Shown here: positions 1 to 5,796 of the stretch, piece after piece
Layout of the letters: each line of letters starts with the position of its first letter
How positions within the stretch are numbered: position 1 is the first letter of the stretch
Source of the DNA: an uncultured Eubacterium sp.
GTDB lineage: Bacteria > Bacillota > Clostridia > Lachnospirales > Lachnospiraceae
Length of the DNA stretch: 64,000 nt
Assembly (NCBI GenBank): GCA_910583555.1
Contig: CAJTXO010000007.1
Span: forward strand, 62,001 to 126,000
Reading direction: 5' to 3'
The notes under the pieces: model-generated
What the model saw: the letters and a program-made list of their open reading frames with translations, nothing else
Databases searched by the model: none
Told to the model about the DNA's origin: nothing
Program-made: the position numbers and the translations under genes

Positions 1-1
1 A

Positions 2-289
2 TTGTTTGACCGACTATTTGATTTTCCCAGACCGCAAATGTATGACATGGGATACAAGAACAATAACTGTATTGGCTGTGTCAAGGGAGGTATGGGATAT
101 TGGAATAAAATCAGAATAGATTTTCCTGAGGCTTTTGAATGTATGGCGAAACTTGAAAGGGAAATTGGACATTCGTGTATAAATGGAGTGTTTCTCGACG
201 AACTAGAACCGGACAGGGGAAGGATTGAAGACGAAATCATACCAGATTGCTCTATTATGTGCCATTTGGCTATGTATGAGACTCGATGA
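2..289 (+). CDS. PAPS reductase-family protein, 3' part only
   Basis: The 95 residues are the C-terminal part of a protein whose start lies before the window; the TTG at position 2 is only the first in-frame codon, not a believable start. A segment CIGCVKGGMGYWNKI followed by an acidic tail with CINGVFLDEL resembles the C-terminus of phage-encoded phosphoadenosine phosphosulfate reductase-family (adenine nucleotide alpha-hydrolase type) proteins. In phages these are thought to act in nucleotide or DNA metabolism rather than in sulfate assimilation. It is the first gene of a co-directional early prophage block. The catalytic PP-loop would be upstream and cannot be checked. Confidence 0.7.
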   Translation: MFDRLFDFPRPQMYDMGYKNNNCIGCVKGGMGYWNKIRIDFPEAFECMAKLEREIGHSCINGVFLDELEPDRGRIEDEIIPDCSIMCHLAMYETR

Positions 290-317
290 AAGAAAATTAT
301 AGAAAAGAGGTGCGGCT

Positions 318-638
318 ATGAGTGATGATATGATTAGCGAAAAAGAAGCAGAAGAGATTTCGGGAGCATACGCCGGTGATGTGTATGTGGTTTTTGAAAA
401 AATCAAAGAGGATCTGGACAAACGTATCGACAACCAACTAAAAATATTAGCCGGGATCGGAGACGAGGCACACAGGTACGGATTTGTCAAGGCCCTGGAA
501 GCCTATCAACAGTGCAAGTTGATAGTAGAGCAAAATTTCGAAGAATATAAAAATAGCGAAGCAACTGTAAACAAGATCTATAGTCCCATGCCGGCATCAG
601 GGGAGCGCCGGCATGGGGCGGAAAGGAGAACAGTTTGA
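318..638 (+). CDS. Hypothetical prophage protein
   Basis: I do not recognise this 106-residue protein. It is acidic and mainly helical in appearance, with a Lys/Glu-rich stretch (residues 10-60) and no cysteine pair, signal peptide or membrane segment. The start is supported by AGAGGTG about 5 bases upstream of the ATG. It follows the PAPS-reductase-family gene by 28 bases, so the two are probably co-transcribed. The C-terminus (RRHGAERRTV) is basic and may be a recent extension. It lies directly before the decayed repeats of the replication gene. Confidence 0.6.
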   Translation: MSDDMISEKEAEEISGAYAGDVYVVFEKIKEDLDKRIDNQLKILAGIGDEAHRYGFVKALEAYQQCKLIVEQNFEEYKNSEATVNKIYSPMPASGERRHGAERRTV

Positions 639-654
639 AGCATTTGAGAATATC

Positions 655-784
655 GATTATACAAGAGTTATGATTTGCTATAGTTGTTGGGCGTAACAGG
701 ATAAGATGATACGTCTGGTTACTGTAGTGAATCACTAGATCATCGTTGTTCTTCGCGTCAGTTTCTGGTGCTTAGATCCGTGAT
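655..784 (+). repeat. Decayed partial copy 1 of the DUF4373 gene
   Basis: This non-coding stretch aligns base by base with 1066-1214 inside the downstream DUF4373 gene. Shared blocks include gattNatacaag, atttgctatagttgtt, tggttact, gtgaat, tcgttgtt and the end block ccgtga, in the same order and at similar spacing. It carries in-frame stops and no usable start, so it is a relic of a partial duplication. It is about 20 bases shorter than the parent segment. Confidence 0.7.
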
Positions 785-840
785 GATAAAATCAATAAAA
801 CCTAAAAAACATGGAACAATACCGACCATATAGGACTTAG

Positions 841-955
841 GATTTGCTATGGTTGTTGGATATAATCTGAAAAGATGATATATCTGGTTGCCACTGTGGA
901 TCAATCAGATCTGTTGTTGTTCTTTGCGTCAGCTGCAGGTGCTTAGATCCGTGAC
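841..955 (+). repeat. Decayed partial copy 2 of the DUF4373 gene
   Basis: This is a second diverged copy of the same segment (parent 1066-1214), starting gatttgctatggttgtt and ending agatccgtga. It is more similar to copy 1 than to the intact gene, for example through the shared block ggtgcttagatccgtgA, so the two relics share a history. It is not translatable as a DUF4373 protein. The bases just before it (about 812-840) may be a shortened version of the parent gene's start. Confidence 0.7.
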
Positions 956-998
956 AGGTATGCACAGGGAGGTATTAAAAAGGAGGCATAAAAATAAA

Positions 999-1862
999 AT
1001 GGCGAGACGACCAAAAGTAGGGCTTGACTACTTTGAGTTGGATTGCTGCATGAACGAAAAGGTAAGATTGATACAAGCTGAATTTGGACTAAAAGGATTT
1101 GCTATAGTTGTTAAGCTCTTCCAAAAAATATATGGGGAGCTTGGTTACTACTGTGAATGGACTGAGGATTCGTCGTTGCTTTTTATGTCAGAAAATGGTG
1201 TTTCGAGCCGTGACGAAAAAAACTTAATAACGGAAATCGTTTCAGCTTGTATCCGGAGGAACATTTTTTCAAAAAAACTTTTTGATGAATTCAGGATTCT
1301 CACGTCCGAATCTGTGCAGGAGACATACCTGAATGCCGTGTCCAGGCGTGAAAAAGTGGAAGTGAAAAAAGAGTACCTTTTAGTTAATGTCGGCAAAAAT
1401 TACAAAAATGTAGTCATAAACGAATTAAATGTTGACAGAAATAAGAAAAATGTTGACGGAAATACACAGAGTAGAGAAGAGAAGAGTAAAGAAGAGAATA
1501 AAAACATTATGCGCAAAGCGGAGGCTTTGGCGCTGTTTGAAGAACTATGGAAAATGTATTCGGTAAAGAAGGGAAAAGGTCAGGTATCTTTAACAGCAAA
1601 ACTGCGATTGCTGAAAGTGGGACGTGATGAGATGATCAGGGCAATCGGCAGGTATAAAACAGAGCTGGAAAAAGACAGCGACTGGAGAAGGCCGCAGAAC
1701 GGCAGTACTTTTTTCAATTCCGGCTATGTTGATTACTTAGATGCAAATTACGTTCCGTCGGATCAAAAAAAGGCCAGAAGTAAAAACCAGTTCCACAACT
1801 TCCAGCAAAGGGAGCGGACGAAGTCGGAGATGAGCGATTTGGAGAAGCAGCTGCTTCGGTAG
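999..1862 (+). CDS. DUF4373 (Lin1244/Lin1753-like) replisome organizer-like protein
   Basis: The 287-residue protein starts MARRPKVGLDYFELD and continues with the conserved pattern of the DUF4373 / Lin1244-Lin1753 N-terminal domain (residues 1-115: KVRLIQAEFGLKG, then YGELGYYCEW, then an SRREK block). These proteins are DnaD-like phage replication initiators. Residues 135-180 are a polar Lys/Glu/Asn linker. The C-terminal part (residues 170-287) is helical and could contact DNA or helicase. The ATG at 999 is preceded by AAGGAGG at spacing 12; the longer upstream frame is shadow sequence running out of the decayed repeats. It probably recruits host replication proteins to the prophage origin. 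Confidence 0.8.
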   Translation: MARRPKVGLDYFELDCCMNEKVRLIQAEFGLKGFAIVVKLFQKIYGELGYYCEWTEDSSLLFMSENGVSSRDEKNLITEIVSACIRRNIFSKKLFDEFRILTSESVQETYLNAVSRREKVEVKKEYLLVNVGKNYKNVVINELNVDRNKKNVDGNTQSREEKSKEENKNIMRKAEALALFEELWKMYSVKKGKGQVSLTAKLRLLKVGRDEMIRAIGRYKTELEKDSDWRRPQNGSTFFNSGYVDYLDANYVPSDQKKARSKNQFHNFQQRERTKSEMSDLEKQLLR

Positions 1863-1894
1863 GAGATTGACAAGAAGGAGGAAAATAATAAAAA

Positions 1895-1912
1895 TATTCA
1901 AAAATTGGAGTA
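1895..1912. promoter_or_regulatory. Candidate degenerate operator upstream of the regulator gene
   Basis: TATTCAAAAATTGGAGTA matches 15 of 18 positions of the perfect inverted-repeat operator at 2226-2243. It lies just upstream of the -35 box of the regulator promoter, where bound protein could affect polymerase. Whether it is functional is inference. Confidence 0.4.
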
Positions 1913-1920
1913 TGTTTTGA

Positions 1921-1949
1921 TTGACTTTTTATGGTTAAGATGGTATTCT
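1921..1949 (+). promoter_or_regulatory. SigA-type promoter of the Xre-like regulator
   Basis: TTGACT (1921-1926), a 17-base spacer and TATTCT (1944-1949). The predicted start of transcription near 1956 leaves a short leader with AAGGAG before the ATG at 1979. This argues against the longer reading frame that opens at 1931 inside the spacer. Confidence 0.65.
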
Positions 1950-1978
1950 GTCTTTATAAAATATTAAAAAGGAGTGAG

Positions 1979-2212
1979 ATGAGGTTGATTAGGTATAAGA
2001 TAAATGTGTTCGAGGAACTAAAAAAGCATGGGTATAATCAAACGCGAATACAAAGAGAAAGGCTTTTACCGGCACAGACCGCACAGAATATAAAGGCGGG
2101 AAAGAGCATAACCCTAGAAACGCTCAACAAAATCTGCATTATGTGCAAATTACAGCCAGGAGACATCGTGGAAGTAGTACCGACAGAAGAAGAAATTATA
2201 AAATATTATTAA
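1979..2212 (+). CDS. Small Xre-type helix-turn-helix regulator
   Basis: The 77-residue protein has the shape of a compact Cro/CI-type HTH: an amphipathic first helix (FEELKKHGY), NQTRIQRERLLPAQTAQNIKAG as helices 2-3, then SITLETLNKICIMCKLQPGDIVE, the usual last two helices of the fold. The last phrase, LQPGDIVE, is typical of Xre family regulators. It is flanked by two promoters with related operator sequences at 1895-1912 and 2226-2243, so it may repress its own and the downstream promoter. The gene is in the same direction as all other prophage genes, which suggests a Cro-like or early regulator rather than the lysogeny repressor. Confidence 0.75.
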   Translation: MRLIRYKINVFEELKKHGYNQTRIQRERLLPAQTAQNIKAGKSITLETLNKICIMCKLQPGDIVEVVPTEEEIIKYY

Positions 2213-2218
2213 AAACGC

Positions 2219-2247
2219 TTGACATTATTCTAAAATTAGAATATAAT
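2219..2247 (+). promoter_or_regulatory. Consensus promoter with operator between -35 and -10
   Basis: The sequence has a perfect TTGACA (2219-2224), a 17-base spacer and a perfect TATAAT (2242-2247). The spacer holds the inverted repeat ATTCTAA-AA-TTAGAAT (2227-2242), so a bound dimer would block polymerase directly. It should drive the small genes from 2302 onward. The HTH protein encoded immediately upstream is the natural candidate ligand. Confidence 0.8.
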
Positions 2248-2301
2248 ATAATTAGTCCAAGGGACAAGGGCTAATTACCCGAAAGGGAGAAAGGAGAGCA
2301 A

Positions 2302-2442
2302 ATGGAAGCTATGAACATGACAGAAACAGCAAGGTTGATTTTAGACCTAAGGGCCAAAGGATGGAGCGATACGGATATTGTAAATCACATCCTGTACATC
2401 GTGACTGGCGAAGAAAAGTACAAATCAAAAGGGGCCGAATAA
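2302..2442 (+). CDS. Small hypothetical prophage protein (46 aa)
   Basis: This 46-residue frame opens with MEAMNMTETARLILDLR and is followed by GWSDTDIVNHILYIVTG and a Lys-rich end. The ATG is preceded by AGAAAGGAGAGC, a good ribosome binding site. The pattern 'LRAKGWSDTDI..I' resembles the short helix-turn-helix or XkdX-like small phage proteins that describe a step-and-fold of two helices, but I cannot name a family. It is the first gene after the operator-controlled promoter at 2219-2247. Confidence 0.65.
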   Translation: MEAMNMTETARLILDLRAKGWSDTDIVNHILYIVTGEEKYKSKGAE

Positions 2443-2464
2443 ACAGCCCCAACACAACAGAAAA

Positions 2465-2488
2465 GGGCGGCGGTCACAAGAGCCGCCC
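2465..2488 (+). terminator. Stem-loop behind the 46-aa gene
   Basis: GGGCGGC (2465-2471) pairs with GCCGCCC (2482-2488) around a 10-base loop. There is no T-tract, so it may stabilise or process the message rather than terminate it. Confidence 0.35.
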
Positions 2489-2571
2489 GATTCACAAAGA
2501 TTATAGCAGATCAGAAGGAATAAATCAAATAAATTTTGAAAGGTAGTCGGAACGGCTGGAAGGTGGAGATT

Positions 2572-2970
2572 ATGAATAAAATGAATCTTGAGCAGGTAAT
2601 GGAGATAATGGAGCGGGAAACTGGAAATTACGGATTCCGTGGAGCGTCCCAAAGAGATTTGGATCTTACAGCTTCCGGTGAATATCTTGACGCGTCATTA
2701 GACTTATGGGATGAGCGGGATTGTGATTATCAAGAGGACGCAGAGCGGTTAAATGGTACAAGCGCCATTTCCATAAACGAGTATATGGAGATGGATGAGA
2801 TAAGAAAGTGGTATGAGTATGCAAAAGGTTATGCTGACAATCATCATGGCACTGGCGTTGTACTTTTTGTTTATGGCGATAACAGCGATTATGGCTATGA
2901 CGAGCATGAGGTGCTGCTTAAATGTGATTTTGAAGAGGGCGCAAAGGTTATGGCGGAGGTTGTGTTGTGA
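2572..2970 (+). CDS. Hypothetical acidic prophage protein
   Basis: The 132-residue protein is strongly acidic (repeated Asp/Glu, for example LWDERDCDYQEDAERL and YGDNSDYGYDEHEV) and has no membrane segment. The ATG at 2572 is preceded by AAGGTGGAG at good spacing, which favours it over the in-frame start 36 bases upstream. Its stop overlaps the GTG start of the zinc-ribbon gene (GTGA), indicating translational coupling. I cannot assign a function. Acidic small early proteins in phages are often inhibitors or DNA mimics, but nothing here shows that. Confidence 0.65.
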   Translation: MNKMNLEQVMEIMERETGNYGFRGASQRDLDLTASGEYLDASLDLWDERDCDYQEDAERLNGTSAISINEYMEMDEIRKWYEYAKGYADNHHGTGVVLFVYGDNSDYGYDEHEVLLKCDFEEGAKVMAEVVL

Positions 2971-3587
2971 CAAATAGGACAAAACGGGTTTGCCAGAAAT
3001 GCGGAATGTCTTTTTATGGTTCGGGCGATTGTTACTATTGCCCATCGTGTGCAAAGGATAAAAAGTTAGATACTGTCGTCAGAATCCGCACTTGCCAGGA
3101 CTGCGGTGTTGAGTTTTTTGGCGGTCCCAGAGCGAGACGGTGCCCGGACTGTGCATATAAGGCCCAGCAGGAGACGAGTAGGCGGCACAAGAGGAATGGT
3201 ACAAAGCGACCATTAGGGAGCACTGATAAGTGTCAGTGGTGTGGCGCGGAGTATGTTGTTACCTCTGGCCGTCAAAAGTATTGCTCAAAATGCAAACTCG
3301 AAGCAACGCTTGCCTGGCAAAGGGAGCATAAGCGGGGATATAGCAAGGCGTCAGGCCAGGAGGATAAAAAGAAGGAACGAAGAAAACAAGCACAAAAAGT
3401 ATGTGTATACTGCTTACGGCCTTTTAAAAGCAGCTCATCAACTAACGTATGCTCCGACTACTGCAGGGGAGAGCAGAAAAAACTCATCCAGTGCATGGCC
3501 GACATTAACCGCGGTTACAAAAGGAATTTTAATAATTATATTGAAAAACGTGCTAAATACAGGGAAAAAGTAAAATGTGATAAGTAA
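2967..3587 (+). CDS. Four-zinc-ribbon prophage protein
   Basis: The 206-residue protein has four successive treble-clef or zinc-ribbon modules: CQKC with CPSC (residues 9-28), CQDC with CPDC (43-62), CQWC with CSKC (about 89-110) and CVYC with CSDYC (about 147-167). Basic linkers (RRHKRNGTKR, KKKERRKQAQK) separate them, and the C-terminus is also basic. This points to nucleic-acid binding. The start is a GTG overlapping the upstream stop. It ends the first early transcription unit, shortly before a new promoter. I cannot name a family. Confidence 0.75.
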   Translation: MTNRTKRVCQKCGMSFYGSGDCYYCPSCAKDKKLDTVVRIRTCQDCGVEFFGGPRARRCPDCAYKAQQETSRRHKRNGTKRPLGSTDKCQWCGAEYVVTSGRQKYCSKCKLEATLAWQREHKRGYSKASGQEDKKKERRKQAQKVCVYCLRPFKSSSSTNVCSDYCRGEQKKLIQCMADINRGYKRNFNNYIEKRAKYREKVKCDK

Positions 3588-3596
3588 TATTTTGGT

Positions 3597-3625
3597 TTGA
3601 CAGTATGATAAGATTATGTTAAATT
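3597..3625 (+). promoter_or_regulatory. Promoter of the late-regulator leader
   Basis: TTGACA (3597-3602), a 17-base spacer and TAAATT (3620-3625). Transcription would begin near 3632, giving a leader of about 115 bases that contains two stem-loops before the gene at 3748. Confidence 0.6.
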
Positions 3626-3657
3626 TATATTATGGACTATACTAAAACTGAACATTA

Positions 3658-3675
3658 AAGTATTTCCCAATACTT
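3658..3675 (+). promoter_or_regulatory. Leader stem-loop 1
   Basis: AAGTATT (3658-3664) pairs with AATACTT (3669-3675) around a TCCC loop and is followed by a T-rich stretch. It lies in the predicted leader between the promoter at 3597 and the intrinsic terminator at 3694, where it could be an antiterminator or pause site. Confidence 0.4.
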
Positions 3676-3693
3676 TTTCTCTTAGAACAAACT

Positions 3694-3730
3694 GCTGACA
3701 TTTGTTTTTATACAGGTGTCAGCTTTTTTT
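3694..3730 (+). terminator. Intrinsic terminator inside the leader of the late regulator
   Basis: GCTGACA (3694-3700) pairs perfectly with TGTCAGC (3717-3723) and is followed by seven T residues. The ribosome binding site GGAGG of the next gene begins only a few bases later, so no promoter fits between them. Either the regulator is expressed by read-through or the structure is an attenuator. Confidence 0.7.
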
Positions 3731-3747
3731 ATTTGGAGGTATCAAAA

Positions 3748-4179
3748 ATGAATCGAATTTATCTACAACTTGTCGAAGAGATCAGTGAACTTACACGTAT
3801 CATCGAACAGATCAGGAATGACATTGAATCATATTTAAAAATGGGAGACGTATTCCACGGTCCATCCGGTATTCATGGCGTTGATTATTCGGCAGATAAA
3901 GTGGTGACAGGAAAAAAAATTTCGTTCGGGGACGCAATACAAAAAATTGATGCAAAAGAAAACATACTAAAGCCTTACTTGGAGCGATTAACAGTCCTTA
4001 GGAGCTTAAAAGAGAAATTTGATGAATTGATAGATGATGATCGTGACACGCTGGAGGAAAGTGTTTATTACATGCGGTTTATAAAAAAGTATACACAAAG
4101 GCAGACTGCTAGCGAACTGGGATATTCCGAGAGGCAGATCCAGCGGATAGAAAAAAAGATCAAGGAAAAGGTGATGTAA
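3748..4179 (+). CDS. Sigma region 4-like late transcription regulator (ArpU/RinA type)
   Basis: The 143-residue protein has a helical N-terminal half (residues 1-95, IEQIRNDIESYLKMG and a Lys/Glu-rich coiled region). Its C-terminal helix-turn-helix of the sigma-70 region 4 kind is KYTQRQTASELGYSERQIQRIEKKI (residues 113-138, shown here as the module YTQRQTASELGYSERQI). This layout and its position, just before the integrase-like and terminase genes, match ArpU/RinA-type phage regulators that activate late genes. The ATG at 3748 follows GGAGG. I infer that it binds the repeated TGTCGTGT elements at 4749 and 5737. It is itself behind a leader terminator. Confidence 0.75.
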   Translation: MNRIYLQLVEEISELTRIIEQIRNDIESYLKMGDVFHGPSGIHGVDYSADKVVTGKKISFGDAIQKIDAKENILKPYLERLTVLRSLKEKFDELIDDDRDTLEESVYYMRFIKKYTQRQTASELGYSERQIQRIEKKIKEKVM

Positions 4180-4244
4180 AAATGAAAGTAAGCTAGACTA
4201 ATGCAAGGGAAACTGAAAAAAATCAAAAAAAGAGCAAAAAGTGC

Positions 4245-4273
4245 TTGACATACGGTGCACCGTATGGTATTAT
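4245..4273 (+). promoter_or_regulatory. Promoter with an 18-bp perfect palindromic operator
   Basis: TTGACA (4245-4250), a 17-base spacer and TATTAT (4268-4273). The palindrome CATACGGTGCACCGTATG (4249-4266) overlaps the -35 box and fills the spacer, so a bound dimer must repress. A ribbon-helix-helix-like protein is encoded 300 bases downstream (4569-4745) and is a plausible repressor. Confidence 0.85.
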
Positions 4274-4298
4274 ATATACATAAGGAGGTGAGAAACAG

Positions 4299-4412
4299 AT
4301 GAGCAAGAAAAAGAAACATAAGAAAAAGTCCAGTAATGACTGGCTAAAGCAAGCAATACTGGACTTAATCATCGGAATCATCCTACTGATTCTCGACAAG
4401 TTAATCAACTAA
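4299..4412 (+). CDS. Small basic-hydrophobic membrane peptide (37 aa), toxin-like
   Basis: The peptide starts MSKKKKHKKKSSNDWLKQA and ends with a continuous hydrophobic helix, ILDLIIGIILLILDKLIN. A strongly basic N-terminus before a single membrane helix is the general plan of small membrane-acting peptides, including some type I toxins and holin-like peptides. TAAGGAGGTGAG gives a near-perfect ribosome binding site 9 bases from the ATG, and the promoter has the palindromic operator at 4249-4266. A tight stem-loop follows immediately. Strong expression signals under tight repression fit a harmful product. The function is inference. Confidence 0.7.
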   Translation: MSKKKKHKKKSSNDWLKQAILDLIIGIILLILDKLIN

Positions 4413-4414
4413 AC

Positions 4415-4436
4415 GAGAGGGGCGCAAGCCCTTCTC
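4415..4436 (+). terminator. GNRA-capped stem-loop after the 37-aa peptide gene
   Basis: GAGAGGGGC (4415-4423) pairs with GCCCTTCTC (4428-4436) with one G-U pair and a GCAA tetraloop. The following bases are A-rich with only scattered T, so it may act as a 3' end stabiliser or a weak terminator. Confidence 0.5.
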
Positions 4437-4474
4437 ACCAATAAATATAACACAAATCGCTCATCTGTGCAACA

Positions 4475-4567
4475 ATGTTGTGGAAATTAGGAATATTTTT
4501 CATCCTGATTGGTCTTGCAAAATTGGCTTACCATTTTGTAAGAAAAAAACAGGGAGAGGGGGAATGA
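4475..4567 (+). CDS. Candidate 30-aa membrane peptide
   Basis: The short frame encodes MLWKLGIFFILIGLAKLAYH followed by a basic tail. It could form one membrane helix. No good ribosome binding site precedes the ATG, and its stop nearly abuts the start of the next gene (1 base apart), which could be translational coupling. It may equally be chance sequence. Confidence 0.35.
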   Translation: MLWKLGIFFILIGLAKLAYHFVRKKQGEGE

Positions 4568-4568
4568 C

Positions 4569-4745
4569 ATGGCAAAAAAAGTCAGGCCTCAGGACGCATG
4601 GAACAAACGGGCGGGATACGTCAGCAAATCCTATAAACTGAAAAGAGAAGTGGTTGAGCGGTTCAGGGAAGCTTGTGACAGGGCGGGGGTATCACAGGCA
4701 TCGCAGCTCACGGCTATGATGGAGGAATTTGCTAAAAATAATTAA
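4569..4745 (+). CDS. Ribbon-helix-helix-like DNA-binding protein (58 aa)
   Basis: The protein reads MAKKVRPQDAWNKRAGYVS, then SYKLKRE as the beta strand of an RHH fold, VVERFREACDRAG as helix A and SQASQLTAMMEEFA as helix B. This is the Arc/MetJ/CopG-type pattern with the short turn between the helices. GGGAGAGGGGG supplies the ribosome binding site. RHH dimers bind palindromes, and the 18-bp palindrome at 4249-4266 upstream of the 37-aa peptide gene is the nearest candidate site. It could alternatively be an antitoxin-like or orphan repressor. Confidence 0.65.
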   Translation: MAKKVRPQDAWNKRAGYVSKSYKLKREVVERFREACDRAGVSQASQLTAMMEEFAKNN

Positions 4746-4748
4746 AGA

Positions 4749-4783
4749 TGTCGTGTTCATGTCGTGTAATTCCGTGTTATCAT
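4749..4783 (+). promoter_or_regulatory. Late-type promoter A with direct TGTCGTGT repeats
   Basis: TGTCGTGT occurs at 4749-4756 and 4760-4767 (11-bp period, one helical turn), with a weaker third copy TTCCGTGT at 4770-4777. A -10 box TATCAT follows at 4778-4783, and no -35 consensus is present. Identical 19-bp spacing recurs at 5737-5755. This is the design of an activator-dependent promoter. It drives the recombinase gene at 4855. Confidence 0.65.
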
Positions 4784-4796
4784 GATACCATGAAAC

Positions 4797-4829
4797 AAAC
4801 AGCAGTCACTTTTCCGGTGGCTGCTGTTT
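4797..4829 (+). promoter_or_regulatory. Stem-loop at the 5' end of the recombinase transcript
   Basis: AAACAGCAGTCAC (4797-4809) pairs with GTGGCTGCTGTTT (4817-4829) over 13 bp with one G-U pair and a 7-base loop. It begins a few bases after the expected transcription start of promoter A. There is no T-tract, so it could protect the 5' end or be an antitermination or regulator target. Confidence 0.6.
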
Positions 4830-4854
4830 GCTGTTTGAAAGGAAGGGAAGAGAG

Positions 4855-5406
4855 ATGAACACAGTCCAGCCGATCCGCGACATCGAAAAGGTGAATGACA
4901 TCTACGATTACCTGAATGCACAGTCCTCAAGGAATGGATTGTTATTTGCGTTTGGCATTTACACGGGATTAAGGATTTCCGATATACTGTCCATCAAGGT
5001 GCGCCAGGTGAGAAACGAAGAGTACATATCCATCCGGGAAAAGAAGACGGGAAAGGAAAAGAACATCCCGATCAATAAGTTTCTCAGGAAAATCATTGAT
5101 GAATATATTGCGGAAATGAAAAACTTTGAGTATCTTTTCTTCGGGCGTAAGAAGACAGCGCCCATGACGCGGCAGCAAGCGTATAATATATTATCGTCTG
5201 CAGCGAGAAAGTTTGGTGTGCCGAGCGTGGGAACGCATACGCTGCGTAAGACGTTTGGGTATCACATGTACAGGAAGACTCATGATGTGGCTATGCTTAT
5301 GGATATTTTTAATCATAAGCACCCATCAGAAACGCTCCGCTATATCGGGGTGAATCAGGATAGTAAAGATAAATTATACCGAGAAGTTGACTTATTGGGG
5401 AGATGA
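4855..5406 (+). CDS. Tyrosine recombinase, catalytic domain only
   Basis: The 183-residue protein contains the catalytic core of the phage integrase family: TGLRISDIL with the first Arg (about residue 40), KTGKEK with the Lys, HTLRKTFGYHMY with His and the second Arg (about 135-146), NHKHPSETLRYIGV with the second His and the Tyr nucleophile. It lacks the SAM-like core-binding N-terminal domain of usual integrases (which are about 300-400 residues). GAAGGAAGGG before ATG 4855 favours this start. It lies between the late regulator and terminase, not beside the attachment site. It may resolve DNA or control a switch rather than integrate the prophage. Confidence 0.8.
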   Translation: MNTVQPIRDIEKVNDIYDYLNAQSSRNGLLFAFGIYTGLRISDILSIKVRQVRNEEYISIREKKTGKEKNIPINKFLRKIIDEYIAEMKNFEYLFFGRKKTAPMTRQQAYNILSSAARKFGVPSVGTHTLRKTFGYHMYRKTHDVAMLMDIFNHKHPSETLRYIGVNQDSKDKLYREVDLLGR

Positions 5407-5736
5407 TGAGATTACACGGGGAGAATAACGGAAATATGTAGGATGGCGCATTCCTATTTGACATAAAAAATCGGCCGTCAAATGCGAGGAGAGAAAAATA
5501 CATGCACTTAATTGAAGCAAAATATGCTGGAACATTTTACAGAATCGTAGATATGTCAAGTGATTATCTACATGGGTAGAACGGGATAAATGGTCAAGGT
5601 ACTGTGAGCAGTTCTGAACGGGCTGCGGGACGACGAGCCCGACTCTTGCCTAGATTTTGAAAATTAAAATTGAAAGTTGCCGTTTCCGGTCCGTGGAAAA
5701 AGGCGTCAGCAGATGTTTATAAAAATTTTATAATTA
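5407..5736. other. Stretch without a convincing gene
   Basis: No protein of believable length is seen here. A 25-codon frame at 5502-5579 has a fair ribosome binding site (GAGGAGAG) but no recognisable product and may be a remnant. A stem-loop, CGGGCT (5619-5624) with AGCCCG (5636-5641), lies in the second half without a T-tract. Confidence 0.5.
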
Positions 5737-5771
5737 TGTCGTGTTCATGTCGTGTTGTCCTGTGGTATTAT
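5737..5771 (+). promoter_or_regulatory. Late-type promoter B with direct TGTCGTGT repeats
   Basis: TGTCGTGT is at 5737-5744 and 5748-5755, giving the same 19-bp element as promoter A, and the next 25 bases match promoter A at 17 positions. A TATTAT -10 box is at 5766-5771 with no -35 consensus. It would drive the whole terminase-head-tail operon, the usual target of a RinA/ArpU-type activator. Confidence 0.7.
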
Positions 5772-5796
5772 GGTAGCATGTACAAAGTGGATCAAG

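Noticed and set aside
655..955. Direct repeats as a diversity-type template for the DUF4373 gene
   Set aside because: The differences are spread over all bases and include small gaps, not only adenine positions, so simple decay explains them better.
888..998. Longer N-terminus of the DUF4373 protein
   Set aside because: The added 37 residues translate decayed repeat sequence and lack a ribosome binding site; ATG 999 has AAGGAGG and a family-typical opening.
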